Source: an uncultured Bacteroidales bacterium (GTDB lineage Bacteria > Bacteroidota > Bacteroidia > Bacteroidales > Paludibacteraceae). Taken from it: a DNA stretch of 33,676 nt. The notes beneath the pieces are model-generated. The model saw only the letters and a list, made by a program, of their open reading frames with translations. It was not told where the DNA came from and searched no databases. The position numbers and the translations under genes were made by a program. Location: the NCBI GenBank assembly GCA_934725535.1, contig CAKVBV010000023.1:1-33676 (forward strand). The letters run 5' to 3'. This document shows, piece by piece, positions 10,101 to 18,057 of the stretch. The first letter of the stretch is position 1. Each line of letters starts with the position of its first letter.

Positions 10101-13100
10101 AGTTTTATGTACCTGACTTTGTTGCAGAATACACCACTGCCCCCTCTTGCAGTCCGTTTATAGAGGGAACGGATGATATTACGGTAACATCGGCAAAGGG
10201 CATTTGGGTAGAAGCGGTAGAGCCGCTGAATATCACGGCAACCAATCTTGACAAGAATGCTGACGGAGCCAATGTAACCATTACCGCCACATCTCTCACC
10301 GACGGTTTTACCCTCAAAACACAGGGAACCAATGGCAGCGGCAGCCGGTCGGTACCACTCGCAACCGGCTATAGCAACAGCACATACAACGCCAACTTGA
10401 CGGTGGTCTATACCCCGACGGCGGACAACATCATCGAAGAGGGCAAGATTGCGCTGCGTGTCTATCGTACCGGCGGCACGACTACCTACGCTACGGATAC
10501 TATCATTGTGCGCGGTCGCTCCCTGCCTGCCGAGTTCGTACTGGCAGCCAAGACCGCCGATGGTTGGGTGGCACTCCCGAGCGACTTGGATACAGGCTCC
10601 TCTTCCTCTCTCAAAGCCCCCTACTCTATCAGCGTGGACGATGAGACCAATCCGACCAAGGCTACCGAAGCGCCCAAGACCGCTGTCTATAGCGCAGCCG
10701 ACCGCAGTACCAAGAACACAGCGGCTACAGGCATACGCCTGAAGAACGCCGGCGGTCTGTACTTGCAAGGCTCTACCGCCCAAGGCACTACCAATATATG
10801 GTTGTCCGCCAACAACAGCGAACAAGCCCAGTCGTGGGAACTGCGCAGCAGTGATTTCGTCAACTACTTTGTGCGCCTGCAGGCTGCAGAAAGCGGACGC
10901 TACCTCTCCTACGATGCCGCGCAAGGAAAGATAGGCAACTACAAACAACAAGGGGCGTTGCGTCTGTTACCTGTAGAGAAGACTTGTGTGCGCTACGATG
11001 CACCGGCGATGGATGTGTTTGCTTTGAAATCGTCGGCTGTTACCCTGCGTTGGCTGGCTATAGAAGGGGCTACAGACTATGAGTACAGCACAGATGGCGA
11101 GAGCACATGGATCGATTGTGCCAACCTCACCGCCACAGCCACCGAGGTCAAGTGGACACTCGACGGACTGACAGCCAATACCAAGTACACCCTCTATGTC
11201 CGCGTCAAAGTGGCAAGCGGGGAAACCAACTGCTCGGCATCTGACAGTGAGACCTTCACTACCCCCGACTGCGACGATGTACCTACCGAACTGAAAGCCA
11301 CGACGGATGCCAATAGTGCCACCATCACATGGCAATGCAATGCCGCTACTGCCACCGTGAAGATATATTCCGACGCACAGGGTGAGACGGAGGTTACCTC
11401 TCAGACCAATACTACTTCGCCTTGCACCATCACCGACTTGGTAGCAGGAACGAAATATTACTACCAAGTGTTTGCCGACGGTTCGTGCGGTTCGGCTATT
11501 GCCCACTTCACTACAGAGTCAGCCGATGTAAGCATAGTGGAATGGGGCAAAGACTACGTAACTGTGGATATCAATACCGATGTGGACGGTGTCAGCCTGG
11601 TAGTAGAGAACCAAGTAACACACCGTACCGGCACAGGCAATGTGGCAGACGATTTGTTCTTTAGCAAGTACTACGAGGCTACAGGAAACGTGAAATTGGT
11701 AGGGCTATACAACGGCACTCATGATACCATTTCATTAGAGAATATATGTATATATATTGGACGGGAAGCCAATGGGAGCACAACCAACGATAAATGGACT
11801 ACAAAGATACCGATGCAGTCCTTTGGCAGAAAAAAGACAGGCTTTATTGCTCCTGATGAAGAAATCATACTTTGGAGTGAGGGTAATAGTTCGCAAGATA
11901 ACACTATAGCAGAATGCGTCGCAGGTAAGATGGATGTTAACATTATGGAAAAAGAAAAACTGATTTCATTCGGAGGTCGTCAGAGCATTGTGCTTACAAG
12001 AGGTGATGAAATCATTGATGTTATCGGGGCTGTTTCTACTTCAGACAAAGACATCACCAAGTCATTCCCTGTAAAAGCAGACTGCAATCCTGCATGGGGA
12101 GATATTACAGAAAGCAGTGCGGATGCCAGAACTTGGTGCGGTACGGGATATTCCCTTGACGACCCGACACAAGAGATTGAATTGTCTATGAACCGCTGTC
12201 TGCTTGTCCGCAGCAACAAGGTAAAGTCAGGTGTCAACGCTGTGGCTAATAATGTAGGCGCATTCAACACATTAACCAAAGACGAGTGGTTAGGACGACA
12301 AGTAACGGAAGGCGATGATAACGGTGTTACAGAATCCTGCAAAGGATTTGCCCACGTGGCGGACTTTGACTATGACGGTTATTATGCTACTTATGACTCC
12401 ATTACTTCGCTGACAGACTTGGGTAGTGACGGGAAGCGTAACCCTGACGGTACGTTCACCATACCCGTATCACGATTGGATACTATGGCTTGCACCAACT
12501 TCCGTATTCTGCTCAAGAAAGACGGGGCAGTCATAGCACAAGAAGACCGGAAAGTGCCTATCATCGTGGACAAAACCACCAACACCAGCGATGCAGACTA
12601 CTTCCTCCCGCGTCTGACCGTGAAGACGTGCAAAGAGTGCGATGTTATTGTGCGCGAGGGCGTGCTGTTGGAGCATACCTCCGACTCATTGCTACAATTC
12701 AACAATATGGACATCTACACGGGCAGCCGTCTGAAACTCAGCGACAGAAGCATGACCGTGGACGAGGTACGTATGCACGCCACCAATGACAATGTCTCGT
12801 ATGCCATACTCAACAACAGCAGCGAGACCGGTGCCACCATATCCATCAACCAAGTAGTGCATATCAAGCGTATAGACGGACGCTACTGGTACCCGTTCTC
12901 CCTACCCTACGACTGCAAGATAGCGGACATCCGTCAAATCAACGGTCAGTCGTTAGGCGTATTCGGTGTAGATTGGGGTATCAAGTACTACGACGGACAG
13001 CGTCGTCAGCAGGACGGCAACAGTACCACCGCACCAGGTGAGGTGTCCGTATATTGGACGATGATGGATGCCAATGGTACGCTGGAAGCCAACAAAGGCT

Positions 13101-14257
13101 ATATCATAGGATTGTTCGGACCTGACGAGTCGCTGATGCAATCGGTATGCTTCACACCTACTATGGAGAGCAACTACACAGAGAGCGATGAGAGCAAAAC
13201 CACGTCCGTACAGAACTGGTACACCGACAACCTCCAGACCACAGAACCGCGTCATCACGGTTGGAACTTTGTGGGTTCACCTTATATCTCGCTGTTCGGT
13301 TCGACAACAGAAGGCGAGGGACTGTACAACACCTCTCTCAAGATGGGCTATACCGATGGCAGTGGCACACAACAGGATGCCGACCATGTGTACGTGTCTA
13401 TTCCTGACCCGGGTGATGCCAACACCTATACACAGGCATTGGCATCGGCTACGACCTTGAAACCCTTTATGGCATATTTCGTACAGGCTATAGACCCGAC
13501 AGACGGGGCATCACACAACCTTAACCTGACCTACAGCAAGAGCAACCGCAGTCTGCCTACTGCCGCACCGCGCCGTACACCGAGTGACGAAGAAAAGACC
13601 ATATTGGCAGAACTGACTATCACCAACGGGGCACTTACGGATAATGCCGGTATTTTGGTCAGTGACCGCTATACTACCGATTACGAGATTGGCAGCGACC
13701 TAACCAAGATGTATGCCACAAGCAGCAAGCCTCAACTCTACACCACCGATATAAAGTCCGGCAAGATGGCATACCAGTCGTTGCCTGATGTGAATGCACA
13801 CAACGTGCCTCTCGGCATCTATGTGCCTGCCAAGGGCGACTATACCTTGTCGCTCAACAGGTATGCATCCGAGGTAACAAGTGCAGAAGCCGTATATCTG
13901 CTGTATGATGGTGCTATCGTGGCAAACCTGCTCTACTCTGACTACGACATTACCGCCACCGCCCGCGGACAAGTAGCAGGGTATAGCATTGATATTCGCC
14001 GCTCACACAGCATCGCTACCGATACAGAGAATACCAATGCCGATGCACCGCATATCATAGTCCATGATGGTTGGCTCACTATGGACAATCTACCAGCAGG
14101 GGCTACGGTACAGGTGTATGATATGCTCGGACGACTGCTGACAGACCAAATAGTCGATAAGACAACGCTAACTATGCCGATTGCTACCACCGGTGTTTAT
14201 ACCATCTGTATTACGGCAGAGGATTATCACTTTGTAACCAAGACTATCATTCGCTAA
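7124..14257 (+). CDS. Giant multidomain surface protein secreted by type 9 secretion
   Basis: The start at 7124 is chosen because MKQFRLLLTILTLLAIGS begins a clear signal peptide; the frame is open 111 bases further upstream but codes nothing sensible there. The 2377-residue product has fibronectin-III-like modules at about 252-344, 1293-1382 and 1386-1464, and InlB/Listeria-Bacteroides-type repeats at about 349-426 and 769-850 (FVGWST, FDGWAT). A lamin-tail-like domain sits at about 1467-1669, followed by a C-terminal module with WYPFSLPYDC and GWNFVGSPY. The last 55 residues (VQVYDMLGRLL through GVYTICI to a basic end) match a T9SS type A sorting domain. It should pass the inner membrane by Sec and be placed on the cell surface or released. 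I see no enzyme motif; an adhesive or structural role is an inference. Confidence 0.85.
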   Translation: MKQFRLLLTILTLLAIGSMNTWAETLTISGASSGHNAPWSTSYGNGNGTSITSGGSSIGITYTNTTRMSTAIQIKKGTSNGFYSTTFPANSVITSIAITSKTNSVTLYVSKDGKSWGTGATINKTTTKTYTAADGYLYFKVNATSSYAQITSIVVTYEATASCTTPTFAIADKTISLSEAETGDYDMSSNLTINKGGSTGAITYSCDNSDVDIMGDKFQTMDAGTYTINATMAADATYCEATTSFTITVQSAPCNALTTPTGLNTSNITATTADLSWTAVPNATEYKITYGDAENPGTKQATATGTTYTLTNLTPKTGYIWAVKAIGDGATYCDSEDSQSGDFTTAAPPQYTITWSVNGTTTTTQVTEGDAIGTLPADPSAPSGCSDKVFVGWSTTNIGATPTNDKPDFITANTIPTGNTTYYAVFATKANTSGSQDIVFNVGDIAAENNWNSGTQYSSYTIAPITITYSGGVNDGKYYSDDSWRSYKNGSVVVSGGTISEVISSPEKTFTKQTDGTWKYTGTATVKFTKFTIKTTAAGSSYTDYITECVDCTDPAEALALTLSQETANLGQDGNAVVTFSTTGGNGTAVTYAVTPTTGATLNGTTITFTQEGTYTLTASQTYTTTGGTTYCGGTDSKKIVITKTPTLYFTTTPADPIEFAEVECGGNTPLSQKQQISVQGYNLTDDVTVTVTGAYKIARTESASLDDYTTKVELTKTTMGSISTTYQSVYVLSCPPAQSTTATTGTITFTTTGGNTLTVNLSTPTVTCREYTLTLYDRGSTTTLGNYYAGAEVPQPADPEGVCTEPINYVFDGWATAEVAEGSTTYTKVSFPYTMPKANTTLYAVYKYEGNTVSDTRFRRGTLDDLVDAQKVVIVEQDAKKALNSKTYQSYYLTATDVTINNDLINVTNDALIWETRKDGDKYSFLQNSKYLNITKSSTHYNLTVTSTKDSWSIAAFGTGYSLQNTTYTGYYAVYNSKYSEYTADDAAYALQFYVPDFVAEYTTAPSCSPFIEGTDDITVTSAKGIWVEAVEPLNITATNLDKNADGANVTITATSLTDGFTLKTQGTNGSGSRSVPLATGYSNSTYNANLTVVYTPTADNIIEEGKIALRVYRTGGTTTYATDTIIVRGRSLPAEFVLAAKTADGWVALPSDLDTGSSSSLKAPYSISVDDETNPTKATEAPKTAVYSAADRSTKNTAATGIRLKNAGGLYLQGSTAQGTTNIWLSANNSEQAQSWELRSSDFVNYFVRLQAAESGRYLSYDAAQGKIGNYKQQGALRLLPVEKTCVRYDAPAMDVFALKSSAVTLRWLAIEGATDYEYSTDGESTWIDCANLTATATEVKWTLDGLTANTKYTLYVRVKVASGETNCSASDSETFTTPDCDDVPTELKATTDANSATITWQCNAATATVKIYSDAQGETEVTSQTNTTSPCTITDLVAGTKYYYQVFADGSCGSAIAHFTTESADVSIVEWGKDYVTVDINTDVDGVSLVVENQVTHRTGTGNVADDLFFSKYYEATGNVKLVGLYNGTHDTISLENICIYIGREANGSTTNDKWTTKIPMQSFGRKKTGFIAPDEEIILWSEGNSSQDNTIAECVAGKMDVNIMEKEKLISFGGRQSIVLTRGDEIIDVIGAVSTSDKDITKSFPVKADCNPAWGDITESSADARTWCGTGYSLDDPTQEIELSMNRCLLVRSNKVKSGVNAVANNVGAFNTLTKDEWLGRQVTEGDDNGVTESCKGFAHVADFDYDGYYATYDSITSLTDLGSDGKRNPDGTFTIPVSRLDTMACTNFRILLKKDGAVIAQEDRKVPIIVDKTTNTSDADYFLPRLTVKTCKECDVIVREGVLLEHTSDSLLQFNNMDIYTGSRLKLSDRSMTVDEVRMHATNDNVSYAILNNSSETGATISINQVVHIKRIDGRYWYPFSLPYDCKIADIRQINGQSLGVFGVDWGIKYYDGQRRQQDGNSTTAPGEVSVYWTMMDANGTLEANKGYIIGLFGPDESLMQSVCFTPTMESNYTESDESKTTSVQNWYTDNLQTTEPRHHGWNFVGSPYISLFGSTTEGEGLYNTSLKMGYTDGSGTQQDADHVYVSIPDPGDANTYTQALASATTLKPFMAYFVQAIDPTDGASHNLNLTYSKSNRSLPTAAPRRTPSDEEKTILAELTITNGALTDNAGILVSDRYTTDYEIGSDLTKMYATSSKPQLYTTDIKSGKMAYQSLPDVNAHNVPLGIYVPAKGDYTLSLNRYASEVTSAEAVYLLYDGAIVANLLYSDYDITATARGQVAGYSIDIRRSHSIATDTENTNADAPHIIVHDGWLTMDNLPAGATVQVYDMLGRLLTDQIVDKTTLTMPIATTGVYTICITAEDYHFVTKTIIR

Positions 14258-14260
14258 AAT

Positions 14261-14737
14261 ATGAACCAGTTAAAAAATATCGCTATGAATAGTCCCTTGT
14301 ATATATATCGCCACGTGTGCAGCAGTATAATCATCGCGCTATGTGTTTGTACATCCACCATGCAGGCACAGCAGAATGTGCAGTTGGTACAGGATATGTA
14401 CTCCACCTCCGCCTATATGGGAAGTACAGACTGTTACAACGCCGATGATGCCACTCGTGTGTCAGGACTCAACGGCAGTATGGCATCGTCATGGACACCT
14501 GCCAACAACGGGTATATGGTTACCCCTGTAGGTGCCGGCTACTCGGGCGGTGTAGGCTATGCCAACGGTTATATCGGCAGTACCAAAGGCGGACCCCATC
14601 GCGTTTCCCCGGGTGGCGGTTTGGGAGAACCCGGTACACCTGTGGGCGATATACCTGTGTGGTTCTTGCTGCTGCTGGCAGGCGGGTGCGCTGTGGCTAT
14701 ACACCGCAAGACATCCTCCAAATCACCGGCACGCTGA
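14261..14737 (+). CDS. Small exported protein with PxGD-transmembrane-basic tail
   Basis: The 158-residue product begins 3 bases after the stop of the giant surface protein, so the two are almost certainly co-transcribed. Initiation at 14261 or at the next Met (14285) leaves the signal peptide intact (core SSIIIALCVC, cleavage near TMQAQ). The middle is Gly/Ser/Tyr-rich. The C-terminus has PGTPVGDIP, then a hydrophobic segment (WFLLLLAGGCAVAI, about residues 132-146), then HRKTSSKSPAR. This motif, membrane span and basic tail resemble sorting tails such as PEP-CTERM in layout, but the motif is not one of those. It could anchor or assist its large neighbour. Function unknown. Confidence 0.7.
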   Translation: MNQLKNIAMNSPLYIYRHVCSSIIIALCVCTSTMQAQQNVQLVQDMYSTSAYMGSTDCYNADDATRVSGLNGSMASSWTPANNGYMVTPVGAGYSGGVGYANGYIGSTKGGPHRVSPGGGLGEPGTPVGDIPVWFLLLLAGGCAVAIHRKTSSKSPAR

Positions 14738-14768
14738 GGCATATTGCTATGCCCACAGCATCCCTTGG

Positions 14769-14801
14769 ATTCCATGGTAGTTAATCTGCCATGGAATTTT
14801 T
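14769..14801 (+). terminator. Intrinsic terminator after the surface-protein operon
   Basis: ATTCCATGG at 14769-14777 pairs with CCATGGAAT at 14789-14797, and T residues run to 14801. It lies about 30 bases after the stop of the small exported protein. Confidence 0.7.
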
Positions 14802-14812
14802 CGTGGGTTACT

Positions 14813-14952
14813 CGGAGGCACCTTTGCCTCCGACGAGAGAACTTTCGCTCCCTCCACCACCCTCTCGGGCAGTATTTCGTACGTCAAAGATCACGGGCTG
14901 CTTACGTCTGCAGCCTACCGGATTCAACACCTTGAATCACGATGCAAAGGTA
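14813..14952 (-). other. Cluster of four perfect hairpins with a possible minus-strand promoter
   Basis: Four perfect stems follow one another: 813-819/826-832 (7 bp), 834-839/862-867 (6 bp), 896-901/910-915 (6 bp) and 921-927/932-938 (7 bp), all plus 14000. Together with the terminator hairpin this makes five in 170 bases. On the minus strand, TACCTTTG at 14945-14952 is a perfect -7 box, although no TTTG lies 20 bases upstream. A short structured minus-strand RNA or a palindromic repeat element would both fit. No protein gene is visible from 14738 to 15333. Confidence 0.4.
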
Positions 14953-14980
14953 CTACATCTTCAGAGGGCATTGAGCGTTT

Positions 14981-15040
14981 CTGGCACTTTCTGTTACTTT
15001 CCGGCGCGATTTGGTGCGATTTGGTAGTTTCTGTCACTTT
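14981..15040. repeat. 10-base tandem array with two unit types
   Basis: Six contiguous 10-base blocks start at 14981: CTGGCACTTT, CTGTTACTTT, CCGGCGCGAT, TTGGTGCGAT, TTGGTAGTTT, CTGTCACTTT. Blocks 1, 2 and 6 are one unit type and blocks 3 to 5 form another, all in one 10-base phase. Confidence 0.6.
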
Positions 15041-15086
15041 TCTTTTGTAACCCATTGGATAATAATATATTTACTACACATATACA

Positions 15087-15161
15087 CTGCCGGTTATGAT
15101 ATTCCACCACAACACATACACTTTCTTCACGAAAAACACGTAAGTTCGATATAACCGGCAG
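15087..15161. repeat. 75-base element with 11-bp terminal inverted repeats
   Basis: CTGCCGGTTAT at 15087-15097 is the exact reverse complement of ATAACCGGCAG at 15151-15161. The 53-base centre holds no ORF. It could be a miniature inverted-repeat element or a long-loop terminator; neither end has a T-tract directly behind it. The remaining bases up to 15333 show nothing else I can support. Confidence 0.45.
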
Positions 15162-15333
15162 AAAGTTACTTTGTAGGTCAACAAACGTAACAACAGATAA
15201 TTAACACGAAATACCGCGAATGAGCCATTAGTTTGCGCAGAATAAACATACGTGCCACATAGATAGAATGACCTCATCGTTCGTACCACATAACGGACTC
15301 CTGCCAACAGGAATGTTATATTTATCACGCCTA

Positions 15334-17817
15334 TTATTTGGCGGTGTTGTAGGGGGTGAGGCCGGAGTCGGGGTCGGAGTTGGTGAGGTGCTTGGTGGTG
15401 TGCTTGGAAGTGCCTGATGGAGTCTTGCCGCGCGAGAAGTAATATGTGAATGTCCACGCTATCAGATTGCGGAAATTGTTCCAAACCGTTTCCTCGGAAT
15501 ATGCAAAACGATGAGCACTATGCACACCCTCTTGGGTACCGCTCTGAATACCTAATACGGGGGCTATACTATGGCTCTGGGTATTTGATACGGGGGCTTG
15601 ACTATAGTTTGGAATGTTTGATACGGAGACTTGACTATAGTTTGGAATGTTTGATACGGGAGTTTGGCTATCGCATTGAATATCAGCGTATATAACAGAC
15701 GGATGGGGATTGTAGATGTAGTTGAGGGCGACGGAGATATTTTGGTATTTGTATTGCACGGCGGCGGTCATCTGAAAGCCGGATTTGCAGTAAAGGTCGC
15801 CATTGACAGTGGTGACCGGCAGGTTGCCATTCCATGATATTTGCCAGTTCTTGGGCGTGAAATGCACACCAATACCTGCGTTGTGCATGCTGTGACGGAT
15901 ATGGCTGTTAGGCGTTATATAGTTGGAATACAGATAGTTGTAATACGGTTGGATATTCAGCCACGGAAGCGGTTGGAGTTTCATCGCCAAGGACGCGCCC
16001 GCCTCGTGGGTGTTGTCGATACGAGTGAGCCGCTGCACAGCGTCCGCCCCGTCGAAAGTCAGCACGGGCATGTTCCGATGGGGGTAGTAACGGTACAGAA
16101 GGGTGGCGGATACGTACCATTTGTTGTCGCGGGACATGTACTGAAACTGCAGGTCCGTATTGCAATTGTAGTACGGACGCAACGCCGAGTTGCCCTGCAT
16201 GAAGAAATGCTCATCAACCGCCACTTTGCTGTCCGTCAAATCGCCTATATTCGGGATGTCGGAGTGTATGGCAGCCGTGTAGCGAAGCGAGAGACCGTGG
16301 TCGAAATTGGTGGTCAGAGCCAACGACGGACGGAAGACAAAATAGTGGAACCGCTCGGCAGTGGCGGTGAGATAATGGTTGTTTTCGACGCCCAAACCGA
16401 TGTCGTAAGAGAATGAATGACAGCCTTTTAGTTGCTCAACGCCATTGCTGTATTCGGCATAGAGATACTCCCTCTGCGCATTGATGTCGGCGTGGTACTC
16501 GGCATTGTAGGTCTGGTGCAAGTTCTTGTACTGATAGTACATGCCCGCACTGATGTTGCCGCCCCACAGTTTGCCCGTGTACAGGGCTTCCGCGATAAGT
16601 GAATAGGAGGTGTTAAATGTCTGGTTCTTAATGGAATAGATTGATGCGCTGCTGAGCGAATTATCCGAATGGGAACGGTAGTAGGTGTTCAGCACGTTGA
16701 GGGAAAGGGTGTGTTGGTCGGTGAAACGATAGTCATAGTACAGGTCGGCAGAGACGGAGGAATAGTTGCTGGTCAGTTGGCGGCTGTGGATAAGTATGCT
16801 ATCCGTTTTGCCACGCAAGACCTGCTCATACTGCTGCTTGCCGGGCGATTGCCGATACTCGAGTTTGGCATTGAAGAGGCTCTTGCGATAGTTGAGTTGA
16901 TAGTTCAGTTGCCCGATGTGATACTGCCCCGAATAGGTTCCGCCAATGCCCTGATAATCATTGCGTTGGTCGTCGTATATGTATGCATTGTGCATGAGAT
17001 TGTGGTTCAACTTGCGGTAGTCGATGAAGTACGCCGCCGAGAGGGTATGCAGCGAGTCCCGATAACCCAAGGACAAGAGGTTGGTGCCGTAGCCCGTTGT
17101 AACGCCGTTTTTTGCGCTGAGATAGGCGGTGAACAGGCGTTCCGTGCGCCGTTTGGTGGCGACATCAATCACCGCGCCGATGTTCTCGTGCGCATATCGG
17201 GCGGGGGGATTGGTGTAGTAGGTAATGCTTCGTATGTCGTCGGCTTGCAACTGCATCAGGTCGCGCGGGTCTCGGCGTATGCCATTGATTAGCACGAGGA
17301 TAGATTTGTTATCGACCGTGCTCAACGCGGTGCCGCCCACCTCCTGACGGAACTGCGGCAAGGCACTGATGGCGTCCAGCGCATTGCTGCCCATATTCTT
17401 CTGCGTCTCGGACAGAAATAGTTGGTCTTTGTTGCCGAAAGTGCTCAGTTCCTGCGATGTTACCACCACTTCCGTCAGCCGTTGCGTGTCCTCTTGAAGG
17501 CGGATGGTGAGCGTGTCCGCCGCGCGGAGGGGGACGATGGTTGTGGTGTAGCCGACAGAAGATACTTGGATGAGTCCCGACGGGGCGAGGGTGTCCATGC
17601 GGAAGACACCGTGGTCATCGGTGACAGCCCCCACGATGAACGTGGAATCGGGGGCGGTGAGCAAGACGACATTTGCGAAAGGCAATGGCTCGCCGTTTTG
17701 TGTTATCACATTGCCTGTCAGCGAGTTACCGCCTATCATACGGCACGGGCAAAGCCAAACCGACGAGGTTATGAGCCACAGGGTGAGGGCGATATGGGAT
17801 AGCGTTGGTCGTGGCAT
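15334..17817 (-). CDS. Outer-membrane beta-barrel protein (TonB-receptor-like, OMP_b-brl_3 type)
   Basis: This 827-residue protein has a signal peptide (about 1-25), a CarboxypepD_reg-like domain (about 33-110; GNVITQNGEPLPFANVVLL, VSSVGY) and a plug-like domain (about 130-220; ILVLINGIRRDPRDLMQL). The rest is barrel strands with alternating aromatic residues, ending near WTFTYYFSRGK. This layout is that of the Bacteroidetes outer-membrane beta-barrel family that resembles TonB-dependent receptors but often lacks a known substrate. Residues about 716-760 are four 11-residue repeats (first SQTPVSNIPNY) inserted before the last strands, probably in a surface loop. It stands alone with no SusD partner. 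Substrate unknown. Confidence 0.85.
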   Translation of the reverse strand: MPRPTLSHIALTLWLITSSVWLCPCRMIGGNSLTGNVITQNGEPLPFANVVLLTAPDSTFIVGAVTDDHGVFRMDTLAPSGLIQVSSVGYTTTIVPLRAADTLTIRLQEDTQRLTEVVVTSQELSTFGNKDQLFLSETQKNMGSNALDAISALPQFRQEVGGTALSTVDNKSILVLINGIRRDPRDLMQLQADDIRSITYYTNPPARYAHENIGAVIDVATKRRTERLFTAYLSAKNGVTTGYGTNLLSLGYRDSLHTLSAAYFIDYRKLNHNLMHNAYIYDDQRNDYQGIGGTYSGQYHIGQLNYQLNYRKSLFNAKLEYRQSPGKQQYEQVLRGKTDSILIHSRQLTSNYSSVSADLYYDYRFTDQHTLSLNVLNTYYRSHSDNSLSSASIYSIKNQTFNTSYSLIAEALYTGKLWGGNISAGMYYQYKNLHQTYNAEYHADINAQREYLYAEYSNGVEQLKGCHSFSYDIGLGVENNHYLTATAERFHYFVFRPSLALTTNFDHGLSLRYTAAIHSDIPNIGDLTDSKVAVDEHFFMQGNSALRPYYNCNTDLQFQYMSRDNKWYVSATLLYRYYPHRNMPVLTFDGADAVQRLTRIDNTHEAGASLAMKLQPLPWLNIQPYYNYLYSNYITPNSHIRHSMHNAGIGVHFTPKNWQISWNGNLPVTTVNGDLYCKSGFQMTAAVQYKYQNISVALNYIYNPHPSVIYADIQCDSQTPVSNIPNYSQVSVSNIPNYSQAPVSNTQSHSIAPVLGIQSGTQEGVHSAHRFAYSEETVWNNFRNLIAWTFTYYFSRGKTPSGTSKHTTKHLTNSDPDSGLTPYNTAK
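15535..15667 (-). repeat. 33-base coding repeat in the beta-barrel gene
   Basis: There are four 33-base units, beginning near 15535, 15568, 15601 and 15634 on the plus strand. The last two are nearly identical over 33 bases and the first is the most diverged. They encode SQTPVSNIPNY, SQVSVSNIPNY, SQAPVSNTQSH and SIAPVLGIQSG. Gain or loss of units keeps the frame, so loop length could vary between strains. Confidence 0.85.
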
Positions 17818-17909
17818 GGCGTTGCGGGGTGTTAAGAGGTGGATATTTGTTAATTATTGTTTATGTGTAACCTGCTTGCAGGTGGCGGACAGGGGGTGTA
17901 TGGGTTGCC

Positions 17910-17942
17910 TATCCCTTGCTCATCCCTTGCGTATCCCTTGCT
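17910..17942. repeat. 11-base tandem array, unit TATCCCTTGCT
   Basis: There are three contiguous units at 17910, 17921 and 17932: TATCCCTTGCT, CATCCCTTGCG, TATCCCTTGCT. They lie between the beta-barrel gene and the ftsE terminator. The gap 17818-18057 has no gene. Confidence 0.8.
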
Positions 17943-18000
17943 GTTTGACACGAGGGTGAAGCGGGAGAGAGTCGGAAAAAGAGTGTAATAGTTTTTAATA

Positions 18001-18043
18001 AAAAACGAAAACAGTGCTATTCACCCGCGGTAATATAGCACTG
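18001..18043 (-). terminator. Terminator of the DUF349-ftsE operon
   Basis: On the minus strand CAGTGCTAT (18043-18035) pairs with ATAGCACTG (18020-18012), followed by a T-rich run opposite 18011-18001. It begins about 15 bases after the ftsE stop. Confidence 0.8.
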
Positions 18044-18057
18044 CTTTCGATAGGAAA

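Noticed and set aside
9920..10951. 343-codon ORF antisense to the giant surface protein
   Set aside because: It is a shadow of the real frame; no promoter or family features.
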